NCBI RefSeq assembly: GCF_000243215.1
Contig: NZ_JH594596.1
Coordinates: 1,412,673-1,476,672 of the forward strand
Reading direction: 5' to 3'
From: Odoribacter laneus YIT 12061
GTDB taxonomy: Bacteria; Bacteroidota; Bacteroidia; Bacteroidales; Marinifilaceae
Length of the DNA stretch: 64,000 bases
Below, in pieces: positions 37,022 to 45,892 of the stretch (the stretch's first letter is position 1; every line of letters starts with the position of its first letter). A program made the translations under genes and the position numbers. A model generated the notes under the pieces. It saw nothing but the letters and a program-made list of their open reading frames with translations, was not told the DNA's origin and made no database searches.

Positions 37022-37729
37022 ATGTACACAAAATTTGCACAAATATTGAGTGAAAAAAATGATTATCAACTCATTCACATTTATCAGGATAAAGAAAATT
37101 ACCAACCTTTATTTGTAGAGCAACTCCTCACAGAAATAGAAAAACGTCAATTGATGCCCGCATTGGAGTTTATTGAAGAACTCCCGCTAGTGACAGAAGA
37201 AGAACTGAAATATATGCAGGAACATCCCGACGAATATATTCCTTTTGTCCGGCCTTATATCGAAAAAGAGCTCAATAAACGAGAAAAAGCAAAGGAACTG
37301 CCCCTCACACCTTTTTCTTCTTCTCTTCCACAAACAGAGGACAAAGCAGAGGATGAAGCGGATTCAACCACCCGCTTCAAAGGATATTTTATCGATTTCA
37401 TTTTATTTACCTTATTGGAATTCGGTATTCTTTCTTCTGTTGAACCCAAAGATGACGATATTACTTTGCTGTGTATCGTTACTATTTTTCTGTATTATTT
37501 CCTTTTTGAATGGTTCACTTTTGCAACCCCCGGTAAATGGATAACAGGCACAAAAGTGGTCAAAAAAGACGGCAGTAGACCTTCTTTCGGATATATTCTG
37601 GGCAGGACAGCCGCCCGCTTTATTCCTTTCGACGCCCTGTCTTTTCTTTTTTATGCCAACTGGCACGATAAAATCTCCGGCACAAAAGTAATAAAAGTAC
37701 AAAAAAATACTACCCACGTTCAGTCCTAA
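37022..37729 (+). CDS. RDD-family membrane protein
   Basis: A 235-residue protein. The first 120 residues are hydrophilic and acidic with helical segments (FIEELPLVTEEELKYMQEHP), unusual for an RDD protein. The RDD domain starts at about residue 120 (STTRFKGYFIDFILFTLLEF), where Arg-x-x-x-x-x-Asp replaces the name-giving motif. It continues with a second membrane segment, ATPGKWITGTKVVKKDG (the family 'P-G-K/M-x-x-x-G' block) and ILGRTAARFIPFDALSF. RDD proteins are proposed sodium/proton or transport-related membrane proteins. It lies between the WG-repeat and orphan membrane genes, 11 and 29 nt away. Confidence 0.85.
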   Translation: MYTKFAQILSEKNDYQLIHIYQDKENYQPLFVEQLLTEIEKRQLMPALEFIEELPLVTEEELKYMQEHPDEYIPFVRPYIEKELNKREKAKELPLTPFSSSLPQTEDKAEDEADSTTRFKGYFIDFILFTLLEFGILSSVEPKDDDITLLCIVTIFLYYFLFEWFTFATPGKWITGTKVVKKDGSRPSFGYILGRTAARFIPFDALSFLFYANWHDKISGTKVIKVQKNTTHVQS

Positions 37730-37758
37730 TAAATTATACCTTTTTAATCCGTAAAAAA

Positions 37759-38466
37759 ATGAAAACGAATATCACCCTCGAGACACTGACAAAAGCAATA
37801 ACCTGGTCGGTCCTGAGTTTCATATTTTTCCGCCTGGCTTTAGTAATCACCAACGCCTTTTTTCTCAGTTCTTCCGATAAAGACTTTATCTATCTTCATC
37901 GGACACTCTATCCGTTTTTTTCAATAGGAAACGGGCTATCCAGATTTTTAATTATGGTGTTCACCCTTGGTTGGTTCTTTCTGGCAGGTAAACAGCTTCA
38001 ACATCTGCTCCTCCGAAAAAAACGCTATACACGTTTGACAATAGCTCTTTCTGTCTGTTTTCTTCTCTACTATTTTTATCTTTATTACAATTATAATTAT
38101 TTCTCTGACTGGTATTATGCCCAGACAGCTCTGATAATAGGCTTGGTCGTTTCCTATTTTTTGTTTACCTCCTTGTTTCAGCTTTTTAAATCGTCCGGAC
38201 CGGATAAGAAAGAGAAGGACACTTTGTATTCCCCCTTTCGTTTTAAAATAATGATCGGCCTCTGGATAATTTCCCAACTTCTGTCCTATTTAACTTATAT
38301 AAGAGAAGATGACTATGCCTCACTCATTGAAAAACTGATTGTTTACGGCATACAGATCGCCGTCCTCTTTCTATTTCTATTCCTGCTTCAACAATATTCC
38401 CGAAAAGCTTCTCTGCTTTCTCCCGGTCATAGCCCCCAAGAAAATTCTGTTTTTTCTCAGAAATAA
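37759..38466 (+). CDS. Six-helix membrane protein, unknown
   Basis: A 235-residue inner-membrane protein with about six hydrophobic helices, e.g. AITWSVLSFIFFRLALVITN and KLIVYGIQIAVLFLFLFLL. Basic loops (RKKRYTR, SSGPDKKEKD) indicate a cytoplasmic side. I do not recognise the family; DUF2975-like four- to six-helix proteins are one possibility. It starts 29 nt after the RDD gene and ends 25 nt before the next, so probably the same transcript. Confidence 0.55.
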   Translation: MKTNITLETLTKAITWSVLSFIFFRLALVITNAFFLSSSDKDFIYLHRTLYPFFSIGNGLSRFLIMVFTLGWFFLAGKQLQHLLLRKKRYTRLTIALSVCFLLYYFYLYYNYNYFSDWYYAQTALIIGLVVSYFLFTSLFQLFKSSGPDKKEKDTLYSPFRFKIMIGLWIISQLLSYLTYIREDDYASLIEKLIVYGIQIAVLFLFLFLLQQYSRKASLLSPGHSPQENSVFSQK

Positions 38467-38491
38467 AGAAAACTTTTCAAATAGAAACATT

Positions 38492-39187
38492 ATGAAGACA
38501 CCTACAAAATCAGGATTACTTTTTATATTCCTGTTCGTTACAGATACAGCCATAATCATTCCGTTATCGCTTCTGGCCAATTATTATTCCATAAGTCTTT
38601 TATTCGGCTGTATACTGATTTATTTGATGATCGCCGCTATCGTTTTAAATTTTAAAATTTTAAAACTATGTCAAGAAAACACTCTTTTTTCTTCTCTTTC
38701 TGCTTTTCTTCTACCCCTCTTATTGCTCATTACCTCTTGTTTCTATAGCACGGATTTCCCTCGCTATACGATTTATCAGGAAAACGAAAAATTAGGTATG
38801 GAGCATTGGCCCACGGGTATTAAATATACGGAAGCCATTTACGACTCTATTTCAGAAGAAATCCAGGCAGTCTCCGGTGCTACTTATATGTACGACACTT
38901 ACGAAGGCCGGGGACACATTCAATATTCTTCTAAGCCGGTCTTCCAAACAAAAATATCCGGGAAAACCGGCATCAGGAGTATAAGGGAGGAAATTTTACC
39001 TCCCATTTACGATTCCCTCCTCATTCGTTCTCTGCCCGTAAAAAATCCTTACAACCACACAGAAATCAGCTGCGATTTTCTCATCACTTATCTCAGGGGA
39101 AAATGTGACACCTTAAGTTTCGGGAATTGTCCTTATCCCATCTCTATCCCTTATCAAAAGTACGATACGACCCCTGTTGATTTATAA
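38492..39187 (+). CDS. Membrane protein with exported C-terminal domain, unknown
   Basis: A 231-residue protein from the ATG at 38492; a longer frame from 38339 would overlap the upstream gene by 128 nt and lacks support. Three hydrophobic segments occupy the first 85 residues (FLFVTDTAIIIPLSLLANYY, ILIYLMIAAIVLNF, FLLPLLLLITSCFYS). A polar domain of about 140 residues follows (ENEKLGMEHWPTGIKYTEA, FGNCPYPISIPYQKYD). I see no known family. It closes the WG/RDD cluster. Confidence 0.5.
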   Translation: MKTPTKSGLLFIFLFVTDTAIIIPLSLLANYYSISLLFGCILIYLMIAAIVLNFKILKLCQENTLFSSLSAFLLPLLLLITSCFYSTDFPRYTIYQENEKLGMEHWPTGIKYTEAIYDSISEEIQAVSGATYMYDTYEGRGHIQYSSKPVFQTKISGKTGIRSIREEILPPIYDSLLIRSLPVKNPYNHTEISCDFLITYLRGKCDTLSFGNCPYPISIPYQKYDTTPVDL

Positions 39188-39367
39188 ATAACCTTTTCAT
39201 AAGTAATTCAAAAATCGTTTATCAACTTAAAATAAAACTCTGATGAAAGGCAAATATGGGATTTTGTCCTTACTTCCCTATCCGAACATTCCGCCCCCTT
39301 AGCCTGGAGAAAAGCCCTTATCCTTTTCCCATCCTCTACAAAAGCTTTAACTCCGTTCCCCGTATTA

Positions 39368-39398
39368 TTACACACTAGGGACGTGCCCTTTTGTGTAA
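39368..39398 (-). repeat. 31-bp palindromic repeat unit, copy B
   Basis: Inverted relative to copy C (39441-39471) and copy A (15691-15721). Reverse complement differs from copy C at one position. Arms ttacaca/tgtgtaa flank the core gggacgtgccc, which is itself nearly palindromic around ACGT. Confidence 0.85.
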
Positions 39399-39440
39399 TT
39401 TTTATTTTTATAGGAAAAATATCCTTTTACTTTTGTAAAA

Positions 39441-39471
39441 TTACACAAAAGGGCACGTCCCTAATGTGTAA
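39441..39471 (+). repeat. 31-bp palindromic repeat unit, copy C
   Basis: Full-length unit, facing copy B across an AT-rich 42-nt spacer, so B-spacer-C forms an inverted repeat of about 104 bp. It resembles the ends of a miniature inverted-repeat element; no transposase is adjacent. Confidence 0.85.
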
Positions 39472-39503
39472 CTTTTGCATGGCTAAACTGTTTTACAGCT
39501 ATC

Positions 39504-39931
39504 ATGAGAATAACAGAATTTAAAAATCAGATATTACCCCTGCGGGATAAGTTATTCCGATTGGCTCTGCGGATCACTCAAAACCCGGCAGAAGCAGAAG
39601 ATATTGTTCAGGAAGTAATGCTAAGGAGGTGGAATTGCCGGGAAGAATGGACTAAAATTGAAAGTAAAGAAGCATATTGCTGTACAATGAACCGGAAGAT
39701 AGTATTGTTCAAAATTTTATCAGACAAAGTTCCGCATTCCAGCTCCTGATAGCTGAAGGAGAGTATTCTCAAGCATTAATAAAAGACGAAAATAATTTTA
39801 TAAAAGGAAATCAGGGGGATGAGTTATTAAACATAAAAGACAAAGGAAAAGTAATAAAAATATTTGCACTGGCTAAAACGCAGAAAGACATTAAACAACT
39901 ATTTATCAGTATTTTACAAGAAAAAAAATAA
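39504..39931 (+). pseudogene. Broken ECF sigma factor gene
   Basis: The first frame (39504-39749, 81 residues) encodes a clear ECF region 2: MRITEFKNQILPLRDKLFRL, then RITQNPAEAEDIVQEVMLRRW and a REEWTKIESKEAYCCTMNR segment typical of Bacteroidetes ECF factors. Similarity is lost after about residue 66 and the frame ends soon after. In another frame, 39677-39931 continues with KVIKIFALAKTQKDIKQLFI, which may be the end of a DUF4252-like gene that often follows such sigma genes. Region 4 is absent. An internal deletion that fused the two genes out of frame would explain this. The palindromic pair stops 33 nt before the start. Confidence 0.75.
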
Positions 39932-40329
39932 GTAGCCATTTTTCCACAAGTCAAGGGAAATTTTTCCACCGATATGATACAACAACTGGGAAAAATTTCT
40001 CATCCGTAAAAATTATTTTCCCGGGGGATCGACTGAACAGGCTTACCCTCCTCCCCCCGGGCAATAGAATCAGCATCTCCTTTCAGTTGTGGATCAAAAG
40101 TTGAAAAATTTAATTTTCCACTTTGTATACCATTCCCTATCGAAAATTTAAAAGCTTTTTTTCTTTTTCTATTTTCCTATAAAAATAAAATGTCCTCTTC
40201 TGGAGCAGTTAAATAAAAATAGCTACAACTCTTTTTCCCATCCAAACGTAACATATACGTCATATTTCTGTAACATAGTTGGTTTAAATTCGACCATTCT
40301 TTTCATTTCCTTAAAGTTATTGGTCACTC
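39932..40329. other. Intergenic region upstream of ppk
   Basis: About 400 nt without a gene. A GC-rich hairpin (about 40020-40027 with 40053-40061, cccggggg/ccccccggg) stands out in AT-rich surroundings. No good promoter pair found; a weak catatttctg at about 40262 is the nearest to a -7 box. Confidence 0.5.
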
Positions 40330-42426
40330 ATGAAAAAAAATGGAAAATACGACACAGAGATTTATATAGAAAGAGATATCAGTTGGATGTATTTCAATCA
40401 GCGTATCCTGCTCGAAGCTGAAAAGACATCTGTGCCTTTACTCGAGCGACTTAGTTTCTTAGGCATTTATTCCAATAATCTGGATGAATTTTTTCGGGTC
40501 AGGGTAGCCACCCTCAACCGGATTATCGAATACAAAGGAAAAGCTATCCAACAGGAAAAAGCAATAACCATCAATACATTTAAAACGATAAACCGCCTGA
40601 ATATTTGTTATTCTACAGAATTTGAAAATACATTCCATATCATCGATGAATCCTTAAAGCAAAATAATATCTGGCTGTTAAACGAAAAAGAGCTGAATCC
40701 AGAACAAAAAAATTTCATTTGTCATCTTTATCACAACCGGCTCAACGGATCTACCACTCCGCTTTTTATTTCTACTTTTCAACAATTAGACGAACAACCG
40801 GATGATGCCATCTACCTGGCAGTATTATTGAATTCCAAAAAGAATCCAGCTTCTGCCCGCACAAAAATAACTTATGCTTTTATCGAATTACCGGTTAAAG
40901 AATATGGGCGTTTTCTACGTTTACCGGATGCAGACGGTAAAACCTGTCTTATTTTTCTCGACGATGCAGTACGTTTTTGCCTACCCTTTATCTTCGAAGG
41001 GACTCCCTTTTGCGGATTTGAAGCTTACACGTTTAAATTTACAAAAGACGCTGAAATGGAACTGGACACCGATCTGAGAAATAGTGTGATGCAAAAGATC
41101 GCTAAAGGGGTAAAGAGCCGTAAAAAAGGGGAACCGATCCGATTGGTATACGATGCCTGTATGCCGGCGAATATGTTGAAACACATCGCCCGGATGCTCA
41201 ATATCGATAAATGGGATACCCAAGTAGCAGGAGGCCGGTATCACAACATGAAAGATCTGATGAAATTTCCGGATTGCAACCGTAGGGATTTGAAATATAA
41301 ACCCTTATTGCCAATTTTTAAGCCCGAGTTTACCAGTAGCGATAGTCTGTTGGAAATCATCCGGCAGAAAGACCGTTTTTTACACTACCCTTACCATAGT
41401 TTTTCTTCTTTTTTAAGGGTACTGAGAGAAGCGGCTATCAGTCAGGACGTCACGACAATCAAAATGACGCTTTACCGGTTGGCAAAGGATTCAAAAGTAG
41501 TCCAAACCCTGATATCTGCTGCCCGAAACGGTAAAAAAGTAACCGTAGTAATTGAGTTGCTGGCCCGTTTTGACGAAGCCTCCAACATCAGTTGGTCCAA
41601 ACAGATGCAAGATGCCGGTATACGGGTCATTTTCGGAGTAGAGGGGCTGAAAGTACATTCAAAATTACTCTTTATCGGAAGCAAAAAAGGAGATATTGCC
41701 TGTATCAGTACAGGTAATTTCCACGAAGGAAATGCCGCTCAATATACCGACGTCACTTTGTTTACCGACCGTAAAAAACTGGTACAAGAAGTAAACGCCG
41801 TATTCACTTTTATTGAAAAACCTTATGTTCCCGTACATTTCCGGGAACTACTCGTTTCCCCGAACGATATGCGAAAACAATTAATCCAGCGTATCAACCG
41901 TGAAATAAAAAATGCAAAAACGGGAAAAACAGCTTATATACTGGGAAAAGTAAATCATATCACTGATAAAATAATAATTGAAAAATTATACGAAGCTTCT
42001 ACCGCCGGAGTCAAAATTGATTTACTTGTCCGCGGGAATTGTTCTGTTGTGACAGGTTTAGCAGGAATAAGTGAAAATATCCGGATAAATGGAATTATCG
42101 ACCGCTATCTGGAACATTCCCGTATTTTCATTTTCGCCAACGGAGGACGTGAAACTTACATTTTAGGCTCAGCAGACTGGATGCCCCGCAATTTTGACAA
42201 TCGCATTGAGGTTATGACACCCGTATACGATAAAAATATACAGGCAGAACTCAAAAGAATTGTCGAATACGGATTACGGGATACCTATCAGGGAAGAATA
42301 GTAGATGGAAGCGGCCGGAATCTGCCGTGGATTCTCTCTTCAGGAGAACCTTTGCGTTCACAGACCGCATTATACGAATACTATTCGGAACAAGCCGGTC
42401 CCCAGAATAAACAATGTCAATTTTAA
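40330..42426 (+). CDS. ppk1: Polyphosphate kinase 1
   Basis: Reversibly transfers the gamma-phosphate of ATP to polyphosphate. The 698-residue length is normal. The N domain starts with RDISWMYFNQRILLEA. The two histidines of the phospholipase-D-like catalytic domains are conserved: His443 in GLKVHSKLLFIG (phosphohistidine) and His596 in YLEHSRIFIF. Other blocks are YHSFSSFLRVLREAA, DVTTIKMTLYR and AARNGKKVTVVIEL. ppx follows after 12 nt, so synthesis and breakdown of polyphosphate are encoded together. Confidence 0.97.
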   Translation: MKKNGKYDTEIYIERDISWMYFNQRILLEAEKTSVPLLERLSFLGIYSNNLDEFFRVRVATLNRIIEYKGKAIQQEKAITINTFKTINRLNICYSTEFENTFHIIDESLKQNNIWLLNEKELNPEQKNFICHLYHNRLNGSTTPLFISTFQQLDEQPDDAIYLAVLLNSKKNPASARTKITYAFIELPVKEYGRFLRLPDADGKTCLIFLDDAVRFCLPFIFEGTPFCGFEAYTFKFTKDAEMELDTDLRNSVMQKIAKGVKSRKKGEPIRLVYDACMPANMLKHIARMLNIDKWDTQVAGGRYHNMKDLMKFPDCNRRDLKYKPLLPIFKPEFTSSDSLLEIIRQKDRFLHYPYHSFSSFLRVLREAAISQDVTTIKMTLYRLAKDSKVVQTLISAARNGKKVTVVIELLARFDEASNISWSKQMQDAGIRVIFGVEGLKVHSKLLFIGSKKGDIACISTGNFHEGNAAQYTDVTLFTDRKKLVQEVNAVFTFIEKPYVPVHFRELLVSPNDMRKQLIQRINREIKNAKTGKTAYILGKVNHITDKIIIEKLYEASTAGVKIDLLVRGNCSVVTGLAGISENIRINGIIDRYLEHSRIFIFANGGRETYILGSADWMPRNFDNRIEVMTPVYDKNIQAELKRIVEYGLRDTYQGRIVDGSGRNLPWILSSGEPLRSQTALYEYYSEQAGPQNKQCQF

Positions 42427-42438
42427 AACAATATTCTT

Positions 42439-43377
42439 ATGAGTAAAATAAACTACGCCGCTATCGACATCGGTTCAAATGCAGTACGTTTACTGATAAA
42501 AAGTATAGATCCCGAGGTTGAATCGCCAGCATTTAACAAAGAACAATTATTACGTGTTCCTTTACGCCTGGGAGAAGACACTTTTTCCAAAGGTGAGATA
42601 TCGGAAAGAAAAGGCAAAAAATTACACCGCCTCATTAAAGCCTACCGCCAATTGATGAAAATATATGAGGTCAAAAACTACCGTGCCTGCGCCACTTCCG
42701 CCGTACGGGATGCCGCCAACGGAAAAGAACTGATCAAAAGTATTTCCCGGAAGACCGGTATCCGGATTGAAATTATCAACGGAGAGGAAGAAGCCCGCTT
42801 GATCTATGACAACCACATCGAAGAAATACTCGACAAAAATACCAATTATATTTATGTAGATGTAGGTGGAGGTAGTACAGAAATCAGTCTGATCAGCGAA
42901 GGGAAACTAAAAAATTCCCGTTCCTATAACATCGGGACAGTACGTCTTCTGGAAGGCACAGTGAAAAAAAATACAACTGCCCGGTTCCGCCGGGATCTGG
43001 CAAAGTTTGCCACACTTTATCCCGAACTCCGCATTATCGGCTCCGGAGGAAACATTAATAAATTATTCCGCTTGGCCGATATTTCCACTCCAAACAACAT
43101 TGAATTACCTGTAGAAAAACTGAAAAAAATCAACGAAACCCTCAAATCGTTCAACACAGAAGAAAGGATACAAAAATTCAGTCTACGTCCTGACCGGGCA
43201 GATGTCATCACTCACGCTGCGGATATTTTTCTGGAAGTGGCTACTCACGCCGCTGCTAAAATGATCTTGGTTCCGACCATTGGATTGGTAGACGGCATCA
43301 TTGACAACCTCTATGCCCAAGACATAAAACAAGAAGAAACCAATGAGGGAAATCTCCAAAAAACACCTGTTTCCTGA
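42439..43377 (+). CDS. ppx: Exopolyphosphatase, Ppx/GppA family
   Basis: Cleaves terminal phosphate from polyphosphate (or pppGpp in GppA enzymes). The 312-residue protein is the short Bacteroidetes form, lacking the C-terminal HD-like domains of E. coli Ppx. Conserved actin-like ATPase-fold blocks are AAIDIGSNAVRLLI (4-17), INGEEEARLIYD, YVDVGGGSTEISL and IIGSGGNINKLFRL. It is in one transcript with ppk1, 12 nt apart, and a terminator follows. Confidence 0.93.
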   Translation: MSKINYAAIDIGSNAVRLLIKSIDPEVESPAFNKEQLLRVPLRLGEDTFSKGEISERKGKKLHRLIKAYRQLMKIYEVKNYRACATSAVRDAANGKELIKSISRKTGIRIEIINGEEEARLIYDNHIEEILDKNTNYIYVDVGGGSTEISLISEGKLKNSRSYNIGTVRLLEGTVKKNTTARFRRDLAKFATLYPELRIIGSGGNINKLFRLADISTPNNIELPVEKLKKINETLKSFNTEERIQKFSLRPDRADVITHAADIFLEVATHAAAKMILVPTIGLVDGIIDNLYAQDIKQEETNEGNLQKTPVS

Positions 43378-43458
43378 TTCTCTCACTAAAGTTAGTTCCG
43401 ATGTCAGAGCTTATCATATGCTTCGTTGATAATTAATAAACGGATTTTATCTGAACTA

Positions 43459-43496
43459 ACCGGAGGCTGGTTTTCTCCAGCCTCCGGTCAGTTTTT
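43459..43496 (+). terminator. Terminator of ppk1-ppx
   Basis: 13-bp GC-rich stem (43459-43471 with 43476-43488, accggaggctgg/ccagcctccggt) with a T-run immediately after. It is 81 nt after ppx and also separates it from the convergent lipoprotein gene. Confidence 0.85.
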
Positions 43497-43551
43497 GTTC
43501 ATTTTAAAAGACGAGAATACTCGTGCCAGGATCTGCTTATTATTTGCTTTC

Positions 43552-45462
43552 CTAGGGAATGGCTACTGCAAAAAGAAGCAATCCCGAATCCCACACAGCT
43601 GTCCAGTTTTTACTTTTAAACTGATTATCGATTTGGATAAATTTTTCCAGATTTAAAAACACGTACATATAATCTGCCGGGTTTGTCACCCTTGTAATAC
43701 CCCGTAATACAATTACTCCAGAGGGTAAATCTTTTCTATTTTCCAAGGTACTGAAGGCTGCACATAAATATTCTCCATTATTATCTCTTGATCCTCCGCC
43801 CACCAGATAGCTTTGGGTTGAAGAAAGATAAATATATTCCAAATGTGGAAGATTACTGAAGTCGATGTTTTTAACCCGTGTATTTTCCAGACCGATCTCT
43901 TTCAGATTGCCACAATTTCTGATCGTAATTCCCGGTCCATTCAGATCGCTTAACGAATAGGTCGGTTCTGCCTTTCCTATCCCTTCCGGAATAGAAATAC
44001 TTTCATTTGCCCATTCCGCAACAGGTCCCTCTACCTTGTAATAGCCATTCGCTTCAGGAGTACTGGCAACAGTTAATCCAGACGGTCCTTTAAGGGTTTG
44101 CGGTTTATAAACAGACCGGCTCGTAGCAAAAATTTCCAGATTTTCACAATTCTCCAATGTCACTCTGGAATCCAGCGTTCCTACCAAATAAAGTTCTCTC
44201 AGATTATTATAACCCGTAAAATTAAATTCCTGACTTATAAACCCCTCTCCTCCTATAATCCGGATAGATTCCAAAGCTTTATTCAATAACTTTATATCGA
44301 AATTTTCAGCACCTACTCCATGGGTAAGGTCGAAGGCAGTCAAAGCCGTGCTCTCTGTAGGAATTTCTTGTCTCCAATCCAAAATTTCTGCAATAATAAT
44401 CCTGTGTTTCTTGCTTTCAGCAAAAGTATGAGTGGCAGTGAATTTATATGCTGAGGATACATTCACAGGTAAATAGTAGTTGGTCGCCTCCTCAGCGTCC
44501 TGATCCCAAATGACCGCAATATTCTTGGTTGTTGTTAAAGTAAATTCCGGAGTAGTACCCGTATAGTCAAATTCAATTAATTTCAAATACTTATCATCCG
44601 GATCCCATTTTCCCAAAGTAGGCCCGTAAATATTCCGAATAAATTCCTTATCCCGAACAGATAATTCAGATTTGCAATCTTCTTTATATTCGATGAGTGG
44701 AATATTTTGAGCTATCATTTCATAGAAAGGCCACGTCATTACCGATTCCGCATCGTAGGAATTCGTTTTAGATATCAAAAAAGCATGATCCAGAAGCGGG
44801 TCCAATACCATTTTTTTCAGTTCTTCCCAAGTGATATAATCCCCCAATTCTTTCTTCCAATATTCGCGTATCTTTGTCTCGTCCACATTGCCATTTTCGT
44901 CGGTAATCCAACCCGGAGTGAAATTTGGATGACGGAATTCCAATTCCAAACCAAGTACCTGTCCGAATGCCCTTAGTACGTCGCTGCGCTTAATCTTATC
45001 GGAAACAGAGTGCCATTGTGCAAAATGAACCGTAGGTTCTTGCTGTTGTTCGTATAACTGTATATGATCGGTTCCCGTTATTGCCCAACTCGACATCATG
45101 CCCGAAACACAGTCGAAGCCGATACGAATCAAGGCATCCTCATTATCCTGAACAAAATAGAATTTGACGCCTGCAACCTTTTCCCATTCTTTTACAGTCC
45201 CCTTGACTAACTCCCGATAATATTCCGTACCATTAAGAAATTTAACGGTAAGACTTTCTTCCGCTATCGGTCTGTTCCAAGTCTTTAATACATTCGCCAC
45301 ACCACGCGTTTCCGGAGCCGGATTCTCCAACCGGGCCATCCCGTAAAAATGCGGAATCACAGCTGTATTTTCGCCATCTGGCTGTCCTGGTTTAAGTCCG
45401 TCGTCATTGCTGCAACTGCAAAGCAAGAACAACACTGTCGATAATAAGAACAATCTTTTCAT
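43552..45462 (-). CDS. Lipoprotein with degenerate metzincin-like protease domain and LRR-like repeats
   Basis: A 636-residue lipoprotein (lipobox LCSC, about residue 17). Residues 60-180 resemble astacin/matrixin-type zinc peptidases (VKEWEKVAGVKFYFVQDNED, IRIGFDCVSGMMSSWAITGT). Where the family has HExxHxxGxxHE before an FRHP-type end, this protein reads RAFGQVLGLELEFRHP (164-179). All three zinc histidines and the catalytic Glu are replaced, so it is probably inactive as a protease. The C-terminal part (about 390-600) has repeats with asparagine and leucine spacing (NLRELYLVGTLDSRVTLENC, HLEYIYLSSTQSYLVGG), like surface leucine-rich repeats. A binding role is more likely. No partner gene is close. 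Confidence 0.7.
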   Translation of the reverse strand: MKRLFLLSTVLFLLCSCSNDDGLKPGQPDGENTAVIPHFYGMARLENPAPETRGVANVLKTWNRPIAEESLTVKFLNGTEYYRELVKGTVKEWEKVAGVKFYFVQDNEDALIRIGFDCVSGMMSSWAITGTDHIQLYEQQQEPTVHFAQWHSVSDKIKRSDVLRAFGQVLGLELEFRHPNFTPGWITDENGNVDETKIREYWKKELGDYITWEELKKMVLDPLLDHAFLISKTNSYDAESVMTWPFYEMIAQNIPLIEYKEDCKSELSVRDKEFIRNIYGPTLGKWDPDDKYLKLIEFDYTGTTPEFTLTTTKNIAVIWDQDAEEATNYYLPVNVSSAYKFTATHTFAESKKHRIIIAEILDWRQEIPTESTALTAFDLTHGVGAENFDIKLLNKALESIRIIGGEGFISQEFNFTGYNNLRELYLVGTLDSRVTLENCENLEIFATSRSVYKPQTLKGPSGLTVASTPEANGYYKVEGPVAEWANESISIPEGIGKAEPTYSLSDLNGPGITIRNCGNLKEIGLENTRVKNIDFSNLPHLEYIYLSSTQSYLVGGGSRDNNGEYLCAAFSTLENRKDLPSGVIVLRGITRVTNPADYMYVFLNLEKFIQIDNQFKSKNWTAVWDSGLLLFAVAIP

Positions 45463-45892
45463 AGCTATTTATTTAATAAATAATGAGAATTCCAGTTTGT
45501 ACCCATATCTTTTTCTCCTATCCCTTTATTTTCCTTCTTTCTCTCTAAAGGAAAACAAAAAATGTTGTGTTATTTTAAAACAGGTTAAATATAACAAAAT
45601 TAAATTATAATTCAAAATATTATATTAATTTATAAATATTTAATACTTATTTACAACTAAGAAAATAAAAGAGGATAAAATTTATCTTTTAAAAGGCAAG
45701 TAAAAACAAGAAAACATCTATTTTCTGACTTTTCAACGAAAGTATTTTTATCTGTCGAGGTAGTATTGAATACTTCGCTGATAAACGAAACAAAAGTTAC
45801 GGATAAAAAGAATCGGAACCGAAAGTTCGTCTATCAGCGAAGTGTTATGTTTTTCTTAAAAAAGTATCTTTTCAGAAGTTGTTTTTTATTTC
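45463..45892. other. Intergenic region with an inverted repeat
   Basis: 430 nt, AT-rich. An 18-nt inverted repeat (45772-45789 with 45826-45843, 17 of 18 pairing) sits in the right third. A CAAAATTA complement (45595-45602) could be a -7 box for the lipoprotein, without a matching -33. No gene. Confidence 0.55.

Larger units (their letters stand above)
39188..39503. other. Intergenic region with inverted palindromic pair
   Basis: About 316 nt. The right half holds copies B and C of the 31-bp palindromic repeat. The left half has no gene or promoter that I can support. Confidence 0.65.

Noticed and set aside
38339..38491. Longer start for the membrane protein at 38492
   Set aside because: It would overlap the upstream gene by 128 nt and the extra residues look like an out-of-frame translation of that gene.
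39368..39471. Possible complete insertion sequence
   Set aside because: Only inverted repeats and a 42-nt spacer are present; no transposase fragment was found nearby.
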